Assembly: GCF_002094855.1 (NCBI RefSeq)
Contig: NZ_ARYN01000007.1
Coordinates: 124,001 to 188,000 of the forward strand
DNA length: 64,000 nucleotides
From: Zunongwangia atlantica 22II14-10F7
GTDB lineage: Bacteria; Bacteroidota; Bacteroidia; Flavobacteriales; Flavobacteriaceae
Direction: 5' to 3'
Shown here: positions 36,951-46,864 of the stretch, in pieces
Layout: each line of letters starts with the position of its first letter
Numbering within the stretch: the stretch's first letter is position 1
Notes under the pieces: model-generated
Databases searched by the model: none
The model's input: the letters and a program-made list of their open reading frames with translations, nothing else
What the model was told of the DNA's origin: nothing
Position numbers and translations under genes: made by a program

Positions 36951-37780
36951 TATTCTGCGGTGTTTTGAGGTTTTGCCTGTGGACGGTACATAAAATAGAA
37001 TCCTGCAATAATAAATGGAATACTAAGCCACTGCCCGGTATTTAATAACCATGTGGCGCGTTCTTCTACCTGGGCTTCTTTTACAAATTCTACAAAGAAT
37101 CTTACTGTCCAAAGTAATACTAAAAATAAGCCGAAAATATATCCAATTTTGAATCGCTTATTGGTTTTCCAGTATAGATAATACAATAAAAGGAAGATTA
37201 GTAAATAGCAGAAACTTTCATAAAGCTGTGCGGGATGTCTTGGGAACGATTCTCCTAAATTCTGAAAAATTACTCCATAATCGCTTTTGCTAGGTTTTCC
37301 AATAATTTCAGAATTCATGAAATTTCCTATTCTTACAAAAATACCACCACTGGCAACAGGGATCACAATTCGGTCTAAAATCCATAAAACTGGCTTGTCT
37401 AAAACACGTTTTCTGTATAAATACATCGCGGTGATAATTCCAATAGCCGCACCGTGACTGGCAAGTCCTCTAAAACCGGTGAATTCAAATTCAGGTTCAA
37501 ATTTTACTGGTAAGAATATTTCTAATAAATGATGTTGGAAATAGTCCCAATCGTAAAATATTACATGGCCTAAACGTGCGCCGATAAGTGTCGCTAGCAC
37601 GGTATAAATAAAAAGAGAGTCTAATTTTTCTAAAGCTATACCTTCTCGAGTATAAATTGCCTTCATAATATACCATCCTAAACCAAATGCGATAAGAAAC
37701 ATAAGGCTGTAATAATGAATGGTAAGTATTCCTAAATCTATCCCTTCAGAAGGGCTCCATCTAATGGCGTTAATAAGCAT
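36950..37780 (-). CDS. lgt: Prolipoprotein diacylglyceryl transferase
   Basis: Inner-membrane enzyme transferring diacylglycerol to the lipobox cysteine of prolipoproteins, the first step of lipoprotein maturation and thus needed for the many lipoproteins of this window. About seven membrane segments. Family motifs: RLGHVIFYDWDYF, GFRGLASHGAAIG and the signature VRIGNFMNSEIIGKPS. 276 residues. Confidence 0.95.
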   Translation of the reverse strand: MLINAIRWSPSEGIDLGILTIHYYSLMFLIAFGLGWYIMKAIYTREGIALEKLDSLFIYTVLATLIGARLGHVIFYDWDYFQHHLLEIFLPVKFEPEFEFTGFRGLASHGAAIGIITAMYLYRKRVLDKPVLWILDRIVIPVASGGIFVRIGNFMNSEIIGKPSKSDYGVIFQNLGESFPRHPAQLYESFCYLLIFLLLYYLYWKTNKRFKIGYIFGLFLVLLWTVRFFVEFVKEAQVEERATWLLNTGQWLSIPFIIAGFYFMYRPQAKPQNTAE

Positions 37781-37897
37781 TATTGTGAATTTCGGTTGAG
37801 ATGTAAATATACATATTTGATAAAACTTCGCCTATAAAATGAAGTTTAATCGTTTCATCTAATCAATTCTGATTTTTGATGTTTTTAGGCCTATTTT

Positions 37898-38122
37898 TTA
37901 TGGAACAGGATCGTAGCCACTGCCACCCCATGGATTGCAGCTAAAAATTCGTTTTAAAGCCAGCCATCCACCTTTAAAAAGTCCGTGTTTTTTTAAGGCT
38001 TCAATGGTATAATTAGAACAGGTGGGGGTGTATCTGCAAGTAGCAGGTGTAAGCGGGGAAATAAAATTCTGATAGAATTTAACCAAAATAATAAATGGAT
38101 AAATAAGCATTTTTTTAAGCAT
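37898..38122 (-). CDS. yidD: Membrane protein insertion efficiency factor YidD
   Basis: Small membrane-associated protein assisting YidC-dependent insertion. The three-cysteine pattern of the family is clear: [24 protein letters not shown] and later [14 protein letters not shown] short hydrophobic N-terminal stretch fits membrane association. 74 residues, normal. It is 27 bases downstream of cysS on the same strand. Confidence 0.95.
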   Translation of the reverse strand: MLKKMLIYPFIILVKFYQNFISPLTPATCRYTPTCSNYTIEALKKHGLFKGGWLALKRIFSCNPWGGSGYDPVP

Positions 38123-38149
38123 AGTTATCCATTTATTGATTACTGATTT

Positions 38150-39634
38150 TTAGTTGATAGAAAAAGTTGTTCCGTCTTTTCCGTCTTTAAGCTGAATGCC
38201 CAGTTCTTGTAATTGATCTCTAATTTTATCGCTAGTCGCAAAATCACGGTTGTTTCTTGCTTCAGCTCTAAGTTTTATAAGAAGATCTACAGTTCCTGAA
38301 AGTTTATCTGAATCACTATCTAAAGCAGTATCTCCATCACGTAAACCTAAAATATCGAATAAGAAATCATGAAGTGCCTGCTTTAGCTCTAATTTATCTT
38401 TCGTAGAAATTTTTAAGCTTTCTTCTTTTATAGCGTTGATAGATTTTACAGCATCAAATAATTTAGCAATTAAAATTGGGCTGTTAAAATCGTCGTTCAT
38501 GGCATCGTAGCAGGATTGCTTCCACTCAGCAATATTAAAAGTGCTTTCTGAAGATTCTGGTAACTCGTCTATAGAAGCATAAGCATCCATTAACCTATTA
38601 AAACCTTTTTCGCTAGCGCTAAGAGCTTCTTTAGAAAAATCTAAAATACTACGATAATGCGCCTGTAGCATAAAGAATCTTGCTACGTTTGGAGAAAATG
38701 CTTTACCAATAACTTCGTTTCTTCCACTAAAAAGTTCTTCAGGAAGAATGTTGTTACCGGTACTTTTAGCCATTTTCTTACCATTAAGAGTAAGCATATT
38801 GGCATGCATCCAATAACGAACAGGATCTTTTCCTGTTGCTGCTTCTCCCTGAGCGATCTCACATTCGTGGTGCGGGAATTTTAAATCCATTCCGCCGCCG
38901 TGAATATCAAATTCTTCTCCAAGATATTTGGTGCTCATTACAGTACATTCTAAATGCCATCCCGGGAAACCATCACTCCATGGTGAAGGCCAGCGCATAA
39001 TATGTTGTGGTTCTGCTTTTTTCCAAAGGGCAAAATCCTGCGGATTTCTTTTATCACTTTGGGCAGCAAGCTCTCTGGTATTAGCAATCATATCTTCGAT
39101 TGCTCTACCACTCAATCTTCCGTAGTGCTTCTCTCCGTTATATTTTAAAACATCAAAATAAACCGATCCATTAGCTTCGTAAGCATATCCTTTATCGATA
39201 ATTGTTTTAATAATCTCGATTTGTTCTACGATATGCCCTGTTGCCGTAGGTTCTATACTTGGAGGAAGATTATTGAATTTCTCTAGAATGTTATGAAAGT
39301 CTACAGTGTACTTCTGTACTACTTCCATAGGTTCAATTTGTTCTAATCTTGCTTTTTTAGCAATTCTATCTTCACCAGTTTCTGCATCATTTTCTAAATG
39401 ACCGGCATCGGTAATATTACGAACGTATCGAACTTTGTAGCCAAGATGTTTAAGATATCTAAAGACAAGGTCGAAAGAAATAAAAGTACGGCAGTTCCCA
39501 AGGTGAACATTGCTATAAACGGTTGGCCCGCAAACATACATGCCTACATGACTATCGTTTATAGGTTTAAATACTTCTTTTTCTCCAGAAATTGAATTGT
39601 AAATTTTTAGCTGTTGTTCTTCGAAAAGCGCCAT
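38150..39634 (-). CDS. cysS: Cysteinyl-tRNA synthetase
   Basis: Class I aminoacyl-tRNA synthetase charging tRNA-Cys. The HIGH-type motif appears as [12 protein letters not shown] near residue 40, preceded by the zinc ligand in [10 protein letters not shown]; other zinc ligands are in [10 protein letters not shown] and [11 protein letters not shown]; the KMSKS-type motif is KMAKSTGN. 494 residues. Between folE upstream and yidD downstream, all on the minus strand. Confidence 0.96.
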   Translation of the reverse strand: MALFEEQQLKIYNSISGEKEVFKPINDSHVGMYVCGPTVYSNVHLGNCRTFISFDLVFRYLKHLGYKVRYVRNITDAGHLENDAETGEDRIAKKARLEQIEPMEVVQKYTVDFHNILEKFNNLPPSIEPTATGHIVEQIEIIKTIIDKGYAYEANGSVYFDVLKYNGEKHYGRLSGRAIEDMIANTRELAAQSDKRNPQDFALWKKAEPQHIMRWPSPWSDGFPGWHLECTVMSTKYLGEEFDIHGGGMDLKFPHHECEIAQGEAATGKDPVRYWMHANMLTLNGKKMAKSTGNNILPEELFSGRNEVIGKAFSPNVARFFMLQAHYRSILDFSKEALSASEKGFNRLMDAYASIDELPESSESTFNIAEWKQSCYDAMNDDFNSPILIAKLFDAVKSINAIKEESLKISTKDKLELKQALHDFLFDILGLRDGDTALDSDSDKLSGTVDLLIKLRAEARNNRDFATSDKIRDQLQELGIQLKDGKDGTTFSIN

Positions 39635-39664
39635 AAAGAGCGTAGTTTTAAGAAAGCAAGTTAA

Positions 39665-40342
39665 TTAAAATGTAGTATCTAGCTTAATGTAGTCCAGAAA
39701 TTCTCTACGAACTTCTTTTTGTTTAAATGCACCACCAAATTCACTGGTTACAGTACTACTTTCAATATCTCTAATTCCGCGGCTATTTACACAAAGATGT
39801 TTGGCATCTACAACACAAGCTACATCATCTGTTCCTAAAACCTTTTGTAATTCCTGTACAATTTGCATTGTCATTCGCTCTTGTACCTGTGGTCTTTTGG
39901 CGTAATAATCTACAATTCGGTTCATTTTAGATAAACCTACAACAGTACCTTTTGAAATATAAGCTACATGTGCTTTTCCAACAATAGGAAGTAAGTGGTG
40001 CTCGCAGGTAGAATAAACTGTGATGTTTTTTTCTACAAGCATCTCACCATATTTATATTTATTATCAAAAACCGACGCTTTTGGCTTTCTTTTTGGATCA
40101 AGGCCAGAGAAGATTTCATTTACAAACATTTTGGCTACACGCTGTGGCGTTCCTTTAAGGCTATCGTCACTAAGATCTAAACCAAGAGTTTGCATTATGT
40201 GCTCTACATTTTCTCTAATTAGTGCAATTTTATCTGTATCACTAACTTCAAAAGCATCTTTTCTTATAGGTGTTTCTGCACTACTTCCGGCGTGTGCATC
40301 ACCCATTTCATCAATTTCATTCAAAACTTTGTCTATTTTCAT
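39665..40342 (-). CDS. folE: GTP cyclohydrolase I
   Basis: Converts GTP to dihydroneopterin triphosphate, the entry to folate and, via 6-carboxytetrahydropterin, queuosine (see queE). Zinc and catalytic residues in VYSTCEHHLLPIVGKAHVAY, then KMNRIVDYYAKRPQVQERMT and VVDAKHLCVNSRGI. 225 residues; the first 40 are a variable extension typical of the type I enzyme. A -7 element lies about 45 bases upstream. Confidence 0.96.
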   Translation of the reverse strand: MKIDKVLNEIDEMGDAHAGSSAETPIRKDAFEVSDTDKIALIRENVEHIMQTLGLDLSDDSLKGTPQRVAKMFVNEIFSGLDPKRKPKASVFDNKYKYGEMLVEKNITVYSTCEHHLLPIVGKAHVAYISKGTVVGLSKMNRIVDYYAKRPQVQERMTMQIVQELQKVLGTDDVACVVDAKHLCVNSRGIRDIESSTVTSEFGGAFKQKEVRREFLDYIKLDTTF

Positions 40343-40383
40343 GCCGTTTTACGCTATGAGTCGTAAAGTATTCATTTAGCTTG

Positions 40384-40391
40384 CAAAGATA
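40384..40391 (-). promoter_or_regulatory. -7 promoter element of folE
   Basis: Reads TATCTTTG on the minus strand, matching TAnnTTTG, leader of about 35 bases. Confidence 0.5.
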
Positions 40392-40477
40392 CACATTTAA
40401 TACATTTAATACTGATTTTCCTGCCTCTTGTCTATTAATAGATTTTTGCGTTACATTATTTTATAATTTGCCGCGCA

Positions 40478-42322
40478 ATGCGTGGAAACACTATAAAAAT
40501 AAGCCTTTTTGGATGCCTGGTTTTGTTGGTGACAACACTTAGTGCACAAGGTTCACGTTGCTCAGATATTCAGCCATTTTGCGCAGGAAATGGCGAATTT
40601 GTATTTCCAAATTCAAATAGGCAGGTTAGTGATGTAGTAGCCGGAGAAAGCGGGCCAGATTATGGCTGTGTAGAATTTCCCAGATATCCTTCCTGGTTTT
40701 ATTTGCAAATAGAAAATTCTGGCGATCTGGAGTTTTTAATTTCACAAAGTGAAAATGAAAATGGAACTGGTGCTGCTCTGGATGTAGATTTTGTGGTTTG
40801 GGGTCCATTTAATGCTTCAGATGATTATTGTAGCGATGAGGCACTTTCCGAAGAAAATCATATAGATTGTTCATATTCAGATGAAGCTGTAGAAATAGCT
40901 AGCATTAAAAATGCAAAGCAAGGCGAGATTTATGTTTTCTTAATTACCAATTATAGTGAATTGCCGGGTTATATTAATTTACAACAAACCAATAATGATG
41001 TTAATGCCGGTTCTACAGATTGTACGGTTTTAAACGGAGTTTTAGGTGGTGATAAAATGGTTTGTGGGGAAGATGAATTTATTTTGAATGCAGAAACTCC
41101 AGATGCTACTGGGTATCAGTGGTTTATTTTAGATGAAAATCAAGGTGATTTTGTAGAAATTCCGGGAGAAATTAATTCAGAATTGAAAGTTACTGCAAAC
41201 GGTGATTATAGAGTTTTGATAGAAATTCCTGAAGAAAAAACTGCAATAGAAGACAAAGTAGCTGTGTTTTTTTATGAAAAACCACTAATTGCAATACCTG
41301 CCGAGCCAATATTTGTTTGTGAACAGGATAGTACGGTAGATCTAACCCAAAAGCAAACAGAATTAATGTCGTTGAATCCTGATGTTTTAGGTATTTTTCA
41401 AATTCAGTATTTTGAGACTGAAAATGATGTTGCAAACGGAATTAATATCGAAGATCCTACAGCTTATATTGTAAATAACGACGAGACAATTTATGCTAGA
41501 ATAGTAAATCTAAATTCGGGGTGTACCTCAGATATTGCTGAAATTCAATTAGATTTTAGAAGCTTTCCGCAGGTGTTTTTACAGGAAACCTATCAAATTT
41601 GTGTAGATGCTTATGGTTTGTTTGAAGATGAACTTGTTTTAGGGCAGGATTTAGGTAAAAGTTATAAATATGCCTGGTATAATGACGGGAAATTAGTCTC
41701 GCAGGAATACGATTTGTATTTATTTGAAGAATCTGCAGATCCTGTATATACTTTGGTGTGTACTGAAGAGTTTACAGGATGTGAAATTAGTTACTCTACT
41801 ACTATAGAATATTTATCTGCGCCAAATTCGGTGAAAATCGATATTTTAAAAGGAGATTTTCAGGATAACTGGAACGTTGAAGTTATTACAGCATCTACTA
41901 TAGGGCACTCGTCAGAATACGAATATAGCCTGGATGGTGGTACGTTTACCGATAATTCGGTTTTTCATAATATTCCCAGAGGATTGCATGAAATTACGGT
42001 GAGGGAGGCAGGTGGCTGCGGAAGAGTTTTTGTAGAGCAGTTTACCGTTATTGGATACGACTTTTTCTTTACGCCTAATGGAGATGGGTATAATGATGAA
42101 TGGCAAGTAACGCAGAATCCAGATTATAAAGTACTAAAAATTAGGATTTTTGATCGTAATGGGATTTTTTTAAAAGAACTGAATCCAGAAGGTGAAGGCT
42201 GGGATGGTATGATTAATGGAAAACTTTTACCTGCAGATGATTATTGGTTTAATCTTGAATATGTAAATTTTAAAACCAGTAGCAGGCATAATTTTAGTTC
42301 TCACTTTAGTCTTAGAAAATAA
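40478..42322 (+). CDS. T9SS type-B secreted protein with gliding-motility-associated C-terminal domain
   Basis: A 614-residue protein with a Sec signal (to about residue 24, ending LSAQ). The N-terminal third contains a cysteine-rich segment (GSRCSDIQPFCAGNG) found in many flavobacterial surface proteins, then one or two Ig-like regions (GYQWFILDENQGDFVEI; TYQICVDAYGL). The last 85 residues are the type-B sorting domain: FFFTPNGDGYNDEWQV, LKIRIFDRNGIFLKEL, EGWDGMINGKLLPADDYWF. It should be exported by the type IX secretion system to the surface or medium, probably as an adhesin or matrix protein. Function beyond that is unknown. Confidence 0.9.
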   Translation: MRGNTIKISLFGCLVLLVTTLSAQGSRCSDIQPFCAGNGEFVFPNSNRQVSDVVAGESGPDYGCVEFPRYPSWFYLQIENSGDLEFLISQSENENGTGAALDVDFVVWGPFNASDDYCSDEALSEENHIDCSYSDEAVEIASIKNAKQGEIYVFLITNYSELPGYINLQQTNNDVNAGSTDCTVLNGVLGGDKMVCGEDEFILNAETPDATGYQWFILDENQGDFVEIPGEINSELKVTANGDYRVLIEIPEEKTAIEDKVAVFFYEKPLIAIPAEPIFVCEQDSTVDLTQKQTELMSLNPDVLGIFQIQYFETENDVANGINIEDPTAYIVNNDETIYARIVNLNSGCTSDIAEIQLDFRSFPQVFLQETYQICVDAYGLFEDELVLGQDLGKSYKYAWYNDGKLVSQEYDLYLFEESADPVYTLVCTEEFTGCEISYSTTIEYLSAPNSVKIDILKGDFQDNWNVEVITASTIGHSSEYEYSLDGGTFTDNSVFHNIPRGLHEITVREAGGCGRVFVEQFTVIGYDFFFTPNGDGYNDEWQVTQNPDYKVLKIRIFDRNGIFLKELNPEGEGWDGMINGKLLPADDYWFNLEYVNFKTSSRHNFSSHFSLRK

Positions 42323-42366
42323 AAAAGCCCAATAAAACGACCAATATCGCATATTAGGCTTTCTTG
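42323..42366 (+). terminator. Probable terminator after the T9SS protein
   Basis: AAAGCCCAATA pairs with TATTAGGCTTT except for one C-A mismatch, followed by a weak T stretch. Weaker than the others in the window. Confidence 0.5.
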
Positions 42367-42404
42367 TAAATCGCGAGATTTACTCGATAATCGAGATTTT
42401 AATA

Positions 42405-43916
42405 TTATAATCCAAAGCTTAGTGAAAAGACCAAACTGGAAAATTCTCTGTCGATAGTAGCTCTATTGGTTAAACCAACTTGATAAAGTGCTCTACTTTC
42501 AGAATATTGAGTGTTAGTATAAGCAGCATCAATTTTAAATGCTCCAAAACTATATCCAATCCCAGCTGAATAACCATCAAGATCACTCATGGTAACACCA
42601 TCTTGGTATGGGCTTTCATCATATCGATAACCGCCTCTTAAACTCCAGTTTTCAATTCTATATTCTCCTCCAATTTTAACGCTTGAAGCTGCTTTTAGGT
42701 TTTCAGAAATAATATTGTTTTGTACCATAAATTCAGCATCATCTGCTGGCTGAAATTCGGTATTCGAATAATCTTTATAGCTGTAATCTACACTAATTAA
42801 ACCCTGTCCGCCTAATACTAAAGCTGCACTTCCGGTTATTTTACCTGGGGTTCTTAAAGTATATTCAGGATATACATTAATCACATCGGGATTAACGATT
42901 ACGCTATCATCATAAAGTTCACTATAAGTTCTTAAAGATTGGGTGGCTTCTTCTCTAATATTGTACCAGGTAGGAGTATCATAAGTTGCACCTAATCTAA
43001 ATTTATCTGTGACTTTGTAGATACCGCCAATTTGCGCTGAAAAACCATCTCCGTTGGTGCTTAACGAGTTTACAAATGAAATTTCATTGGTTTCGCTTCC
43101 GTTATTGATGTTTCTTTCAAAATAACGAGTTGTACGGTCGTAATTTATAAAATGACTATTTAGGTTAATCCCTAAATATAGTTTCTTCTGAAATTCAGCA
43201 GCAAAATTAAATGAGATTTTACCGTTTAATCCGGTAGAAATATAATTGTAATCATTTTGAAATTGACCTGGTGATAATAAAGAATAGTAACTAGTGTTAT
43301 CTAAATCTTCACTTTCAGGCTCAATTATATAGCCCTGATAACCTAAAAATGCCTGTTGGGCGCCATAGCCTTCGTTTTCTCCTAGATAAGCATAAAGGTC
43401 ATCAATAGTTTCGTCTTCATAAGGAATTAAAAGATCTAAAGGTACTCCCTGTGAGTAGCTTAAGAAATATTGATCGATAGAATTATTACTTAATCCATCT
43501 GCTCTAAAAGCGTCATCAAAATTGTTTTCTTCTGAATAGTTTACGCCAAAACTAAATTTGGTGAATTCATTATCGCCGTTAGAATTAAATATTAAGACAA
43601 TTCCAGCCTGGTTTAAATTAAAATCATCATTCTCTGAGCTTCTTGTACCATTAAAATAGCTTGTTGTATTTTCTTTAGTAGCATCTGAAAAAGTAATTGT
43701 TGCGGCACTATTTAAAAAAACCGCAGAACTGGCTGGGTTAATTCCTATTGCTGAGATGTCACCTCCAAGAGCACCAAAAGCACCACTCATTGCCTGAAAT
43801 CTAGCTGTACCTTTAAGATCTGTATGCGAATATCTAAAAGCATCAGTTATGTCCTGAGCCTGCAACTCGCAAAAAGATAAGAAAGCTAGGAAAGTTAAAG
43901 TTAAAATCTTTTTCAT
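42405..43916 (-). CDS. Outer-membrane transport protein (OmpP1/FadL family)
   Basis: A 503-residue outer-membrane beta barrel. Signal peptide ending LQAQ, then the FadL-type N-terminal hatch pattern FRYSHTDLKGTARFQAMSGAFGALGGDISAIGINPAS. The C-terminus shows alternating strands and ends in FSSLVFSLSFGL, a proper outer-membrane insertion signal. Family members carry hydrophobic compounds such as fatty acids or aromatics; the substrate here is unknown. Own -7 element upstream, leader about 12 bases. Confidence 0.88.
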   Translation of the reverse strand: MKKILTLTFLAFLSFCELQAQDITDAFRYSHTDLKGTARFQAMSGAFGALGGDISAIGINPASSAVFLNSAATITFSDATKENTTSYFNGTRSSENDDFNLNQAGIVLIFNSNGDNEFTKFSFGVNYSEENNFDDAFRADGLSNNSIDQYFLSYSQGVPLDLLIPYEDETIDDLYAYLGENEGYGAQQAFLGYQGYIIEPESEDLDNTSYYSLLSPGQFQNDYNYISTGLNGKISFNFAAEFQKKLYLGINLNSHFINYDRTTRYFERNINNGSETNEISFVNSLSTNGDGFSAQIGGIYKVTDKFRLGATYDTPTWYNIREEATQSLRTYSELYDDSVIVNPDVINVYPEYTLRTPGKITGSAALVLGGQGLISVDYSYKDYSNTEFQPADDAEFMVQNNIISENLKAASSVKIGGEYRIENWSLRGGYRYDESPYQDGVTMSDLDGYSAGIGYSFGAFKIDAAYTNTQYSESRALYQVGLTNRATIDREFSSLVFSLSFGL

Positions 43917-43933
43917 AATCTAGGTGTTATATT

Positions 43934-43941
43934 CAAAATTA
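43934..43941 (-). promoter_or_regulatory. -7 promoter element of the FadL-like gene
   Basis: Reads TAATTTTG on the minus strand, a full TAnnTTTG match 18 bases before the ATG, directly after the terminator of the upstream gene. Confidence 0.5.
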
Positions 43942-43951
43942 GGCAATAAAA

Positions 43952-43977
43952 GACCCTACAGTTGTAACTGTAAGGTC
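43952..43977 (-). terminator. Terminator after the S/R-rich lipoprotein
   Basis: On the minus strand GACC-TTACAGTT/AACTGTA-GGTC forms a hairpin with a T-rich tail, between the lipoprotein stop and the FadL-like promoter. Confidence 0.75.
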
Positions 43978-43998
43978 ATTATTGTATTTGGTTCAATT

Positions 43999-45192
43999 TT
44001 ATCCTCTGCCACCTCGGCCACCACGTGAACTTCCTCCTCTGGATGCACCTCCAGATGATCTACTGCCTCCTGAAGAACTTCTGCTTACAGATCCAGAACT
44101 TCTGGAAGGGCTGGATGTTCTTACAGATGATCTTGTTGGAGTAGAAGAACTACTTGATCTACCGTAAGATGAGTTGCTAGAGGATCTTCCAATAGTTGAT
44201 CTTGAGGTAGAGTTGCCACTTCTACTTCTACTATATGTAGTGTTAGAGGTTCTACTGTTTGATCTTGCGTAAGTGTTACTGCTCTCGCGTCCTGCAACTC
44301 TACTTTGTGTAGCAGTAGACCTGCTACGAGAGTTACTATCTGTATTTCTTATATCTCTAATTCTTCTTGAGTATGAAGAATTACTTCTACTTCTTGTTCT
44401 TGCTGTAGCGCTTTCTCTTCGGCTTACAGTGTTGTAAGAACTTCTTGTGTTGCGGCGAGAGTTGCTGTATGCATACTGAGGGCGGTAATAATTATTATAG
44501 TTATTAGCATAGTAACCACCGTGATATCTACCTAGCCAACCAGCGCCATATCCATAACCCCATGGGCTATAATATCCGCCCCAGCCGTACGCCCATCCGG
44601 CACCATAGTACGGGTAGTTAAAGCCCCAACCCCAACCAATACTCCAGTAAGGTCTGTTGTAAAATGAGCCATATCCATTCCAGCCCCATCCATAACCATA
44701 ATTGAAGTAAGGATTGTAGAGACCACGTCTCCATGGGCTGTAAAATCCATAATTGAAACCTGTATTGTAAATGTTTATTGTAGTATCATCAGCTTCGCCC
44801 TGTCCCCATGGTGCGTAAGAACCATTATAGGCCATTGTGCCTTCTTCATCGTACATTTCTTCATCTTCACTATATCCAGAATTAGAAGAATAAGAATCGA
44901 TATCAGTAAAAACAACATCTTCCTGCATTGCATCTTCTAGCATTGCAGATTGTTGTGCAAACATATTCTTATAATAGGAATTAGCTTCTTTTAATTTTTC
45001 CTCTCGTTGCTCATTAGCATTTTGAGGTTTCTCATAGCCAGTACGTGGGCGATCTACAGTTTTAGGTGCTTCTCCATAAATGCCATCATTGTAACCTGAA
45101 TATTGGTAAGAACCACATGATGCTAATAATAGCAATAACACAGGTGTAAGAAATATTGGAGTTCTGTGGAGTAAATTTGAATTGCGTATCAT
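43999..45192 (-). CDS. Low-complexity lipoprotein (Gly/Tyr/Trp-rich then Ser/Arg-rich)
   Basis: A 397-residue protein with lipoprotein signal (VLLLLLASC, Cys26). It has three zones: an acidic zone (about 55-130) with a short helix NEQREEKLKEANSYYKNMFAQQ; a Gly/Tyr/Trp/Asn-rich zone (about 145-235), for example YGYGWGWNGYGSFYN; and a Ser/Arg-rich tail (about 245-397) of repeated S-R, R-S and S-S-G units ending RGGRGGRG. No catalytic motif is seen. Similar flavobacterial proteins are poorly named in databases. Being lipidated, it is likely at the surface; adhesive, matrix or condensate-forming roles are possible but only guesses. Downstream terminator, divergent from proS. Confidence 0.8.
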   Translation of the reverse strand: MIRNSNLLHRTPIFLTPVLLLLLASCGSYQYSGYNDGIYGEAPKTVDRPRTGYEKPQNANEQREEKLKEANSYYKNMFAQQSAMLEDAMQEDVVFTDIDSYSSNSGYSEDEEMYDEEGTMAYNGSYAPWGQGEADDTTINIYNTGFNYGFYSPWRRGLYNPYFNYGYGWGWNGYGSFYNRPYWSIGWGWGFNYPYYGAGWAYGWGGYYSPWGYGYGAGWLGRYHGGYYANNYNNYYRPQYAYSNSRRNTRSSYNTVSRRESATARTRSRSNSSYSRRIRDIRNTDSNSRSRSTATQSRVAGRESSNTYARSNSRTSNTTYSRSRSGNSTSRSTIGRSSSNSSYGRSSSSSTPTRSSVRTSSPSRSSGSVSRSSSGGSRSSGGASRGGSSRGGRGGRG

Positions 45193-45220
45193 TAGCTAGT
45201 TATTTAATTGTTGAACATTA

Positions 45221-45228
45221 CAAATTTA
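45221..45228 (-). promoter_or_regulatory. -7 promoter element of the S/R-rich lipoprotein
   Basis: TAAATTTG on the minus strand, matching TAnnTTTG, 29 bases before the ATG. It is only two bases from the opposing element of proS. Confidence 0.5.
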
Positions 45229-45230
45229 GT

Positions 45231-45238
45231 TAGTTTTG
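45231..45238 (+). promoter_or_regulatory. -7 promoter element of proS
   Basis: TAGTTTTG, matching TAnnTTTG, 64 bases before the chosen start of proS; back to back with the lipoprotein's element. Confidence 0.45.
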
Positions 45239-45301
45239 TACTAACAAAATAAGACTATATTGTGTTTGTTTAAAATACAATATTTATGCCAAAAAACAAT
45301 A

Positions 45302-46780
45302 ATGGGTAAGAATTTAACTAGCAGAGAACAAGACTATTCTAAATGGTACAACGAGCTTGTTGTAAAAGCAGATCTTGCTGAGAATTCAGCGGTTAGAGGT
45401 TGTATGGTTATTAAACCTTACGGCTATGCAATATGGGAAAAAATGCAGGCAGAGTTGGATAGAATGTTTAAAGAAACAGGGCATCAAAATGCCTATTTTC
45501 CGCTTTTTGTTCCTAAAAGCCTGTTTGAAGCCGAAGAAAAAAATGCTGAAGGTTTTGCGAAAGAGTGTGCGGTAGTTACGCATTATCGCTTAAAAACCGA
45601 CGAGGAAAATAAAGGGAAACTTATTGTTGATCCTGCGGCTAAATTAGAAGAAGAGTTGGTGGTAAGACCAACTTCTGAAGCTGTGATATGGAATACGTAT
45701 AAAAATTGGATTCAATCTTATAGAGATTTACCTATACTTATTAATCAATGGGCTAACGTAGTGCGTTGGGAAATGAGAACCAGATTATTTCTTAGAACTG
45801 CCGAGTTTTTATGGCAGGAAGGTCATACAGCGCATGCTACAAGACAGGAGGCCTTGGCTGAAACAAAACAGATGAATGATATTTATGCTGAATTTGTTGA
45901 GAGTTTTATGGCTACTCCGGTAATAAAAGGGGCTAAAACAGAGAATGAACGTTTTGCAGGAGCAGAGGAAACCTATTGTATTGAAGCCTTAATGCAGGAT
46001 GGTAAAGCCTTACAAGCAGGAACTTCCCATTTCTTAGGTCAAAATTTTGCAAAAGCTTTTGATGTTAAGTTCGCAACCAAAGAAGGAGGATTAGAACATG
46101 TTTGGGCAACATCGTGGGGTGTTTCTACACGTTTAATGGGAGCTCTTATTATGACGCATAGTGATGATAAAGGTTTAGTGTTACCCCCAAAGTTAGCGCC
46201 AATTCAGGTGGTGATTGTACCTATTTATAAAAATGAGGAACAATTAGAACAAATTTCAGTAGTCGCCAATCAATTGGTTAAAGATTTGCGAGCAAATGGG
46301 ATTTCAGTAAAATTTGATGATAGGGATACACAAAAACCAGGCTGGAAATTTGCTCAATATGAACTACAGGGCGTACCTGTTCGTTTAGCTATTGGTCCAA
46401 AAGATCTAGAAAAGGGTACGGTAGAACTTGCTAGAAGAGATACGCTTACTAAAGAGTTTGTAGAGATGAATACGGTGGTAGAAAAAGTCACTGTACTTAT
46501 GGATGAAATCCAGGAGGCCTTATTTACAAAAGCTAAGAATTATCGAGACGAACATATTACCAGGGTAAATAGTTTTGATGAGTTTAAAGAAGTTCTAAAG
46601 AAAAAAGGAGGATTCGTATCTGCCCATTGGGACGGTACTCCAGAAACTGAAAATAAGATAAAGGAATTAACCAAAGCTACTATAAGATGTATTCCTTTTG
46701 ATAGAGAAGAGGAGCAGGGAGCCTGTGTTTTAACGGGTAATCCATCTGCTGGAAGAGTGCTTTTTGCAAAGGCTTATTAA
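45302..46780 (+). CDS. proS: Prolyl-tRNA synthetase, short (archaeal/eukaryote-like) type
   Basis: Class II aminoacyl-tRNA synthetase for proline. The start [41 protein letters not shown] is characteristic of the shorter ProRS type without the bacterial editing insertion; the class II motifs follow in [41 protein letters not shown] and the [16 protein letters not shown] region, with a C-terminal zinc-type domain ([21 protein letters not shown]). 492 residues from this ATG. An in-frame ATG at 45260 would add 14 residues not expected in the family. Confidence 0.96.
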   Translation: MGKNLTSREQDYSKWYNELVVKADLAENSAVRGCMVIKPYGYAIWEKMQAELDRMFKETGHQNAYFPLFVPKSLFEAEEKNAEGFAKECAVVTHYRLKTDEENKGKLIVDPAAKLEEELVVRPTSEAVIWNTYKNWIQSYRDLPILINQWANVVRWEMRTRLFLRTAEFLWQEGHTAHATRQEALAETKQMNDIYAEFVESFMATPVIKGAKTENERFAGAEETYCIEALMQDGKALQAGTSHFLGQNFAKAFDVKFATKEGGLEHVWATSWGVSTRLMGALIMTHSDDKGLVLPPKLAPIQVVIVPIYKNEEQLEQISVVANQLVKDLRANGISVKFDDRDTQKPGWKFAQYELQGVPVRLAIGPKDLEKGTVELARRDTLTKEFVEMNTVVEKVTVLMDEIQEALFTKAKNYRDEHITRVNSFDEFKEVLKKKGGFVSAHWDGTPETENKIKELTKATIRCIPFDREEEQGACVLTGNPSAGRVLFAKAY

Positions 46781-46807
46781 TTTTTTTAATTTTTTTTGCG
46801 TGAACTC

Positions 46808-46837
46808 TTGTAGCATTCAAAAATAGTTGTATTTTTG
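46808..46837 (+). promoter_or_regulatory. Promoter of the tRNA-Glu pair
   Basis: TTG at 46808-46810 and TATTTTTG at 46830-46837, separated by 19 bases, a full match to the Bacteroidota consensus, starting transcription about 20 bases before the first tRNA. Confidence 0.65.
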
Positions 46838-46864
46838 CATCCGCAATTGAAACAAAAAATTGTT

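Noticed and set aside
43982-44167. A 61-residue plus-strand frame rich in Pro, Leu and Asp opposite the S/R-rich lipoprotein
   Set aside because: It is the complementary reading of the Ser/Arg/Gly repeats; the minus-strand gene has a signal peptide, promoter and terminator.
44040-44500. Short repeated units that look at first sight like a repeat array
   Set aside because: They are codon-level repeats of Ser and Arg in one coding region, without constant repeats or unique spacers; not CRISPR.
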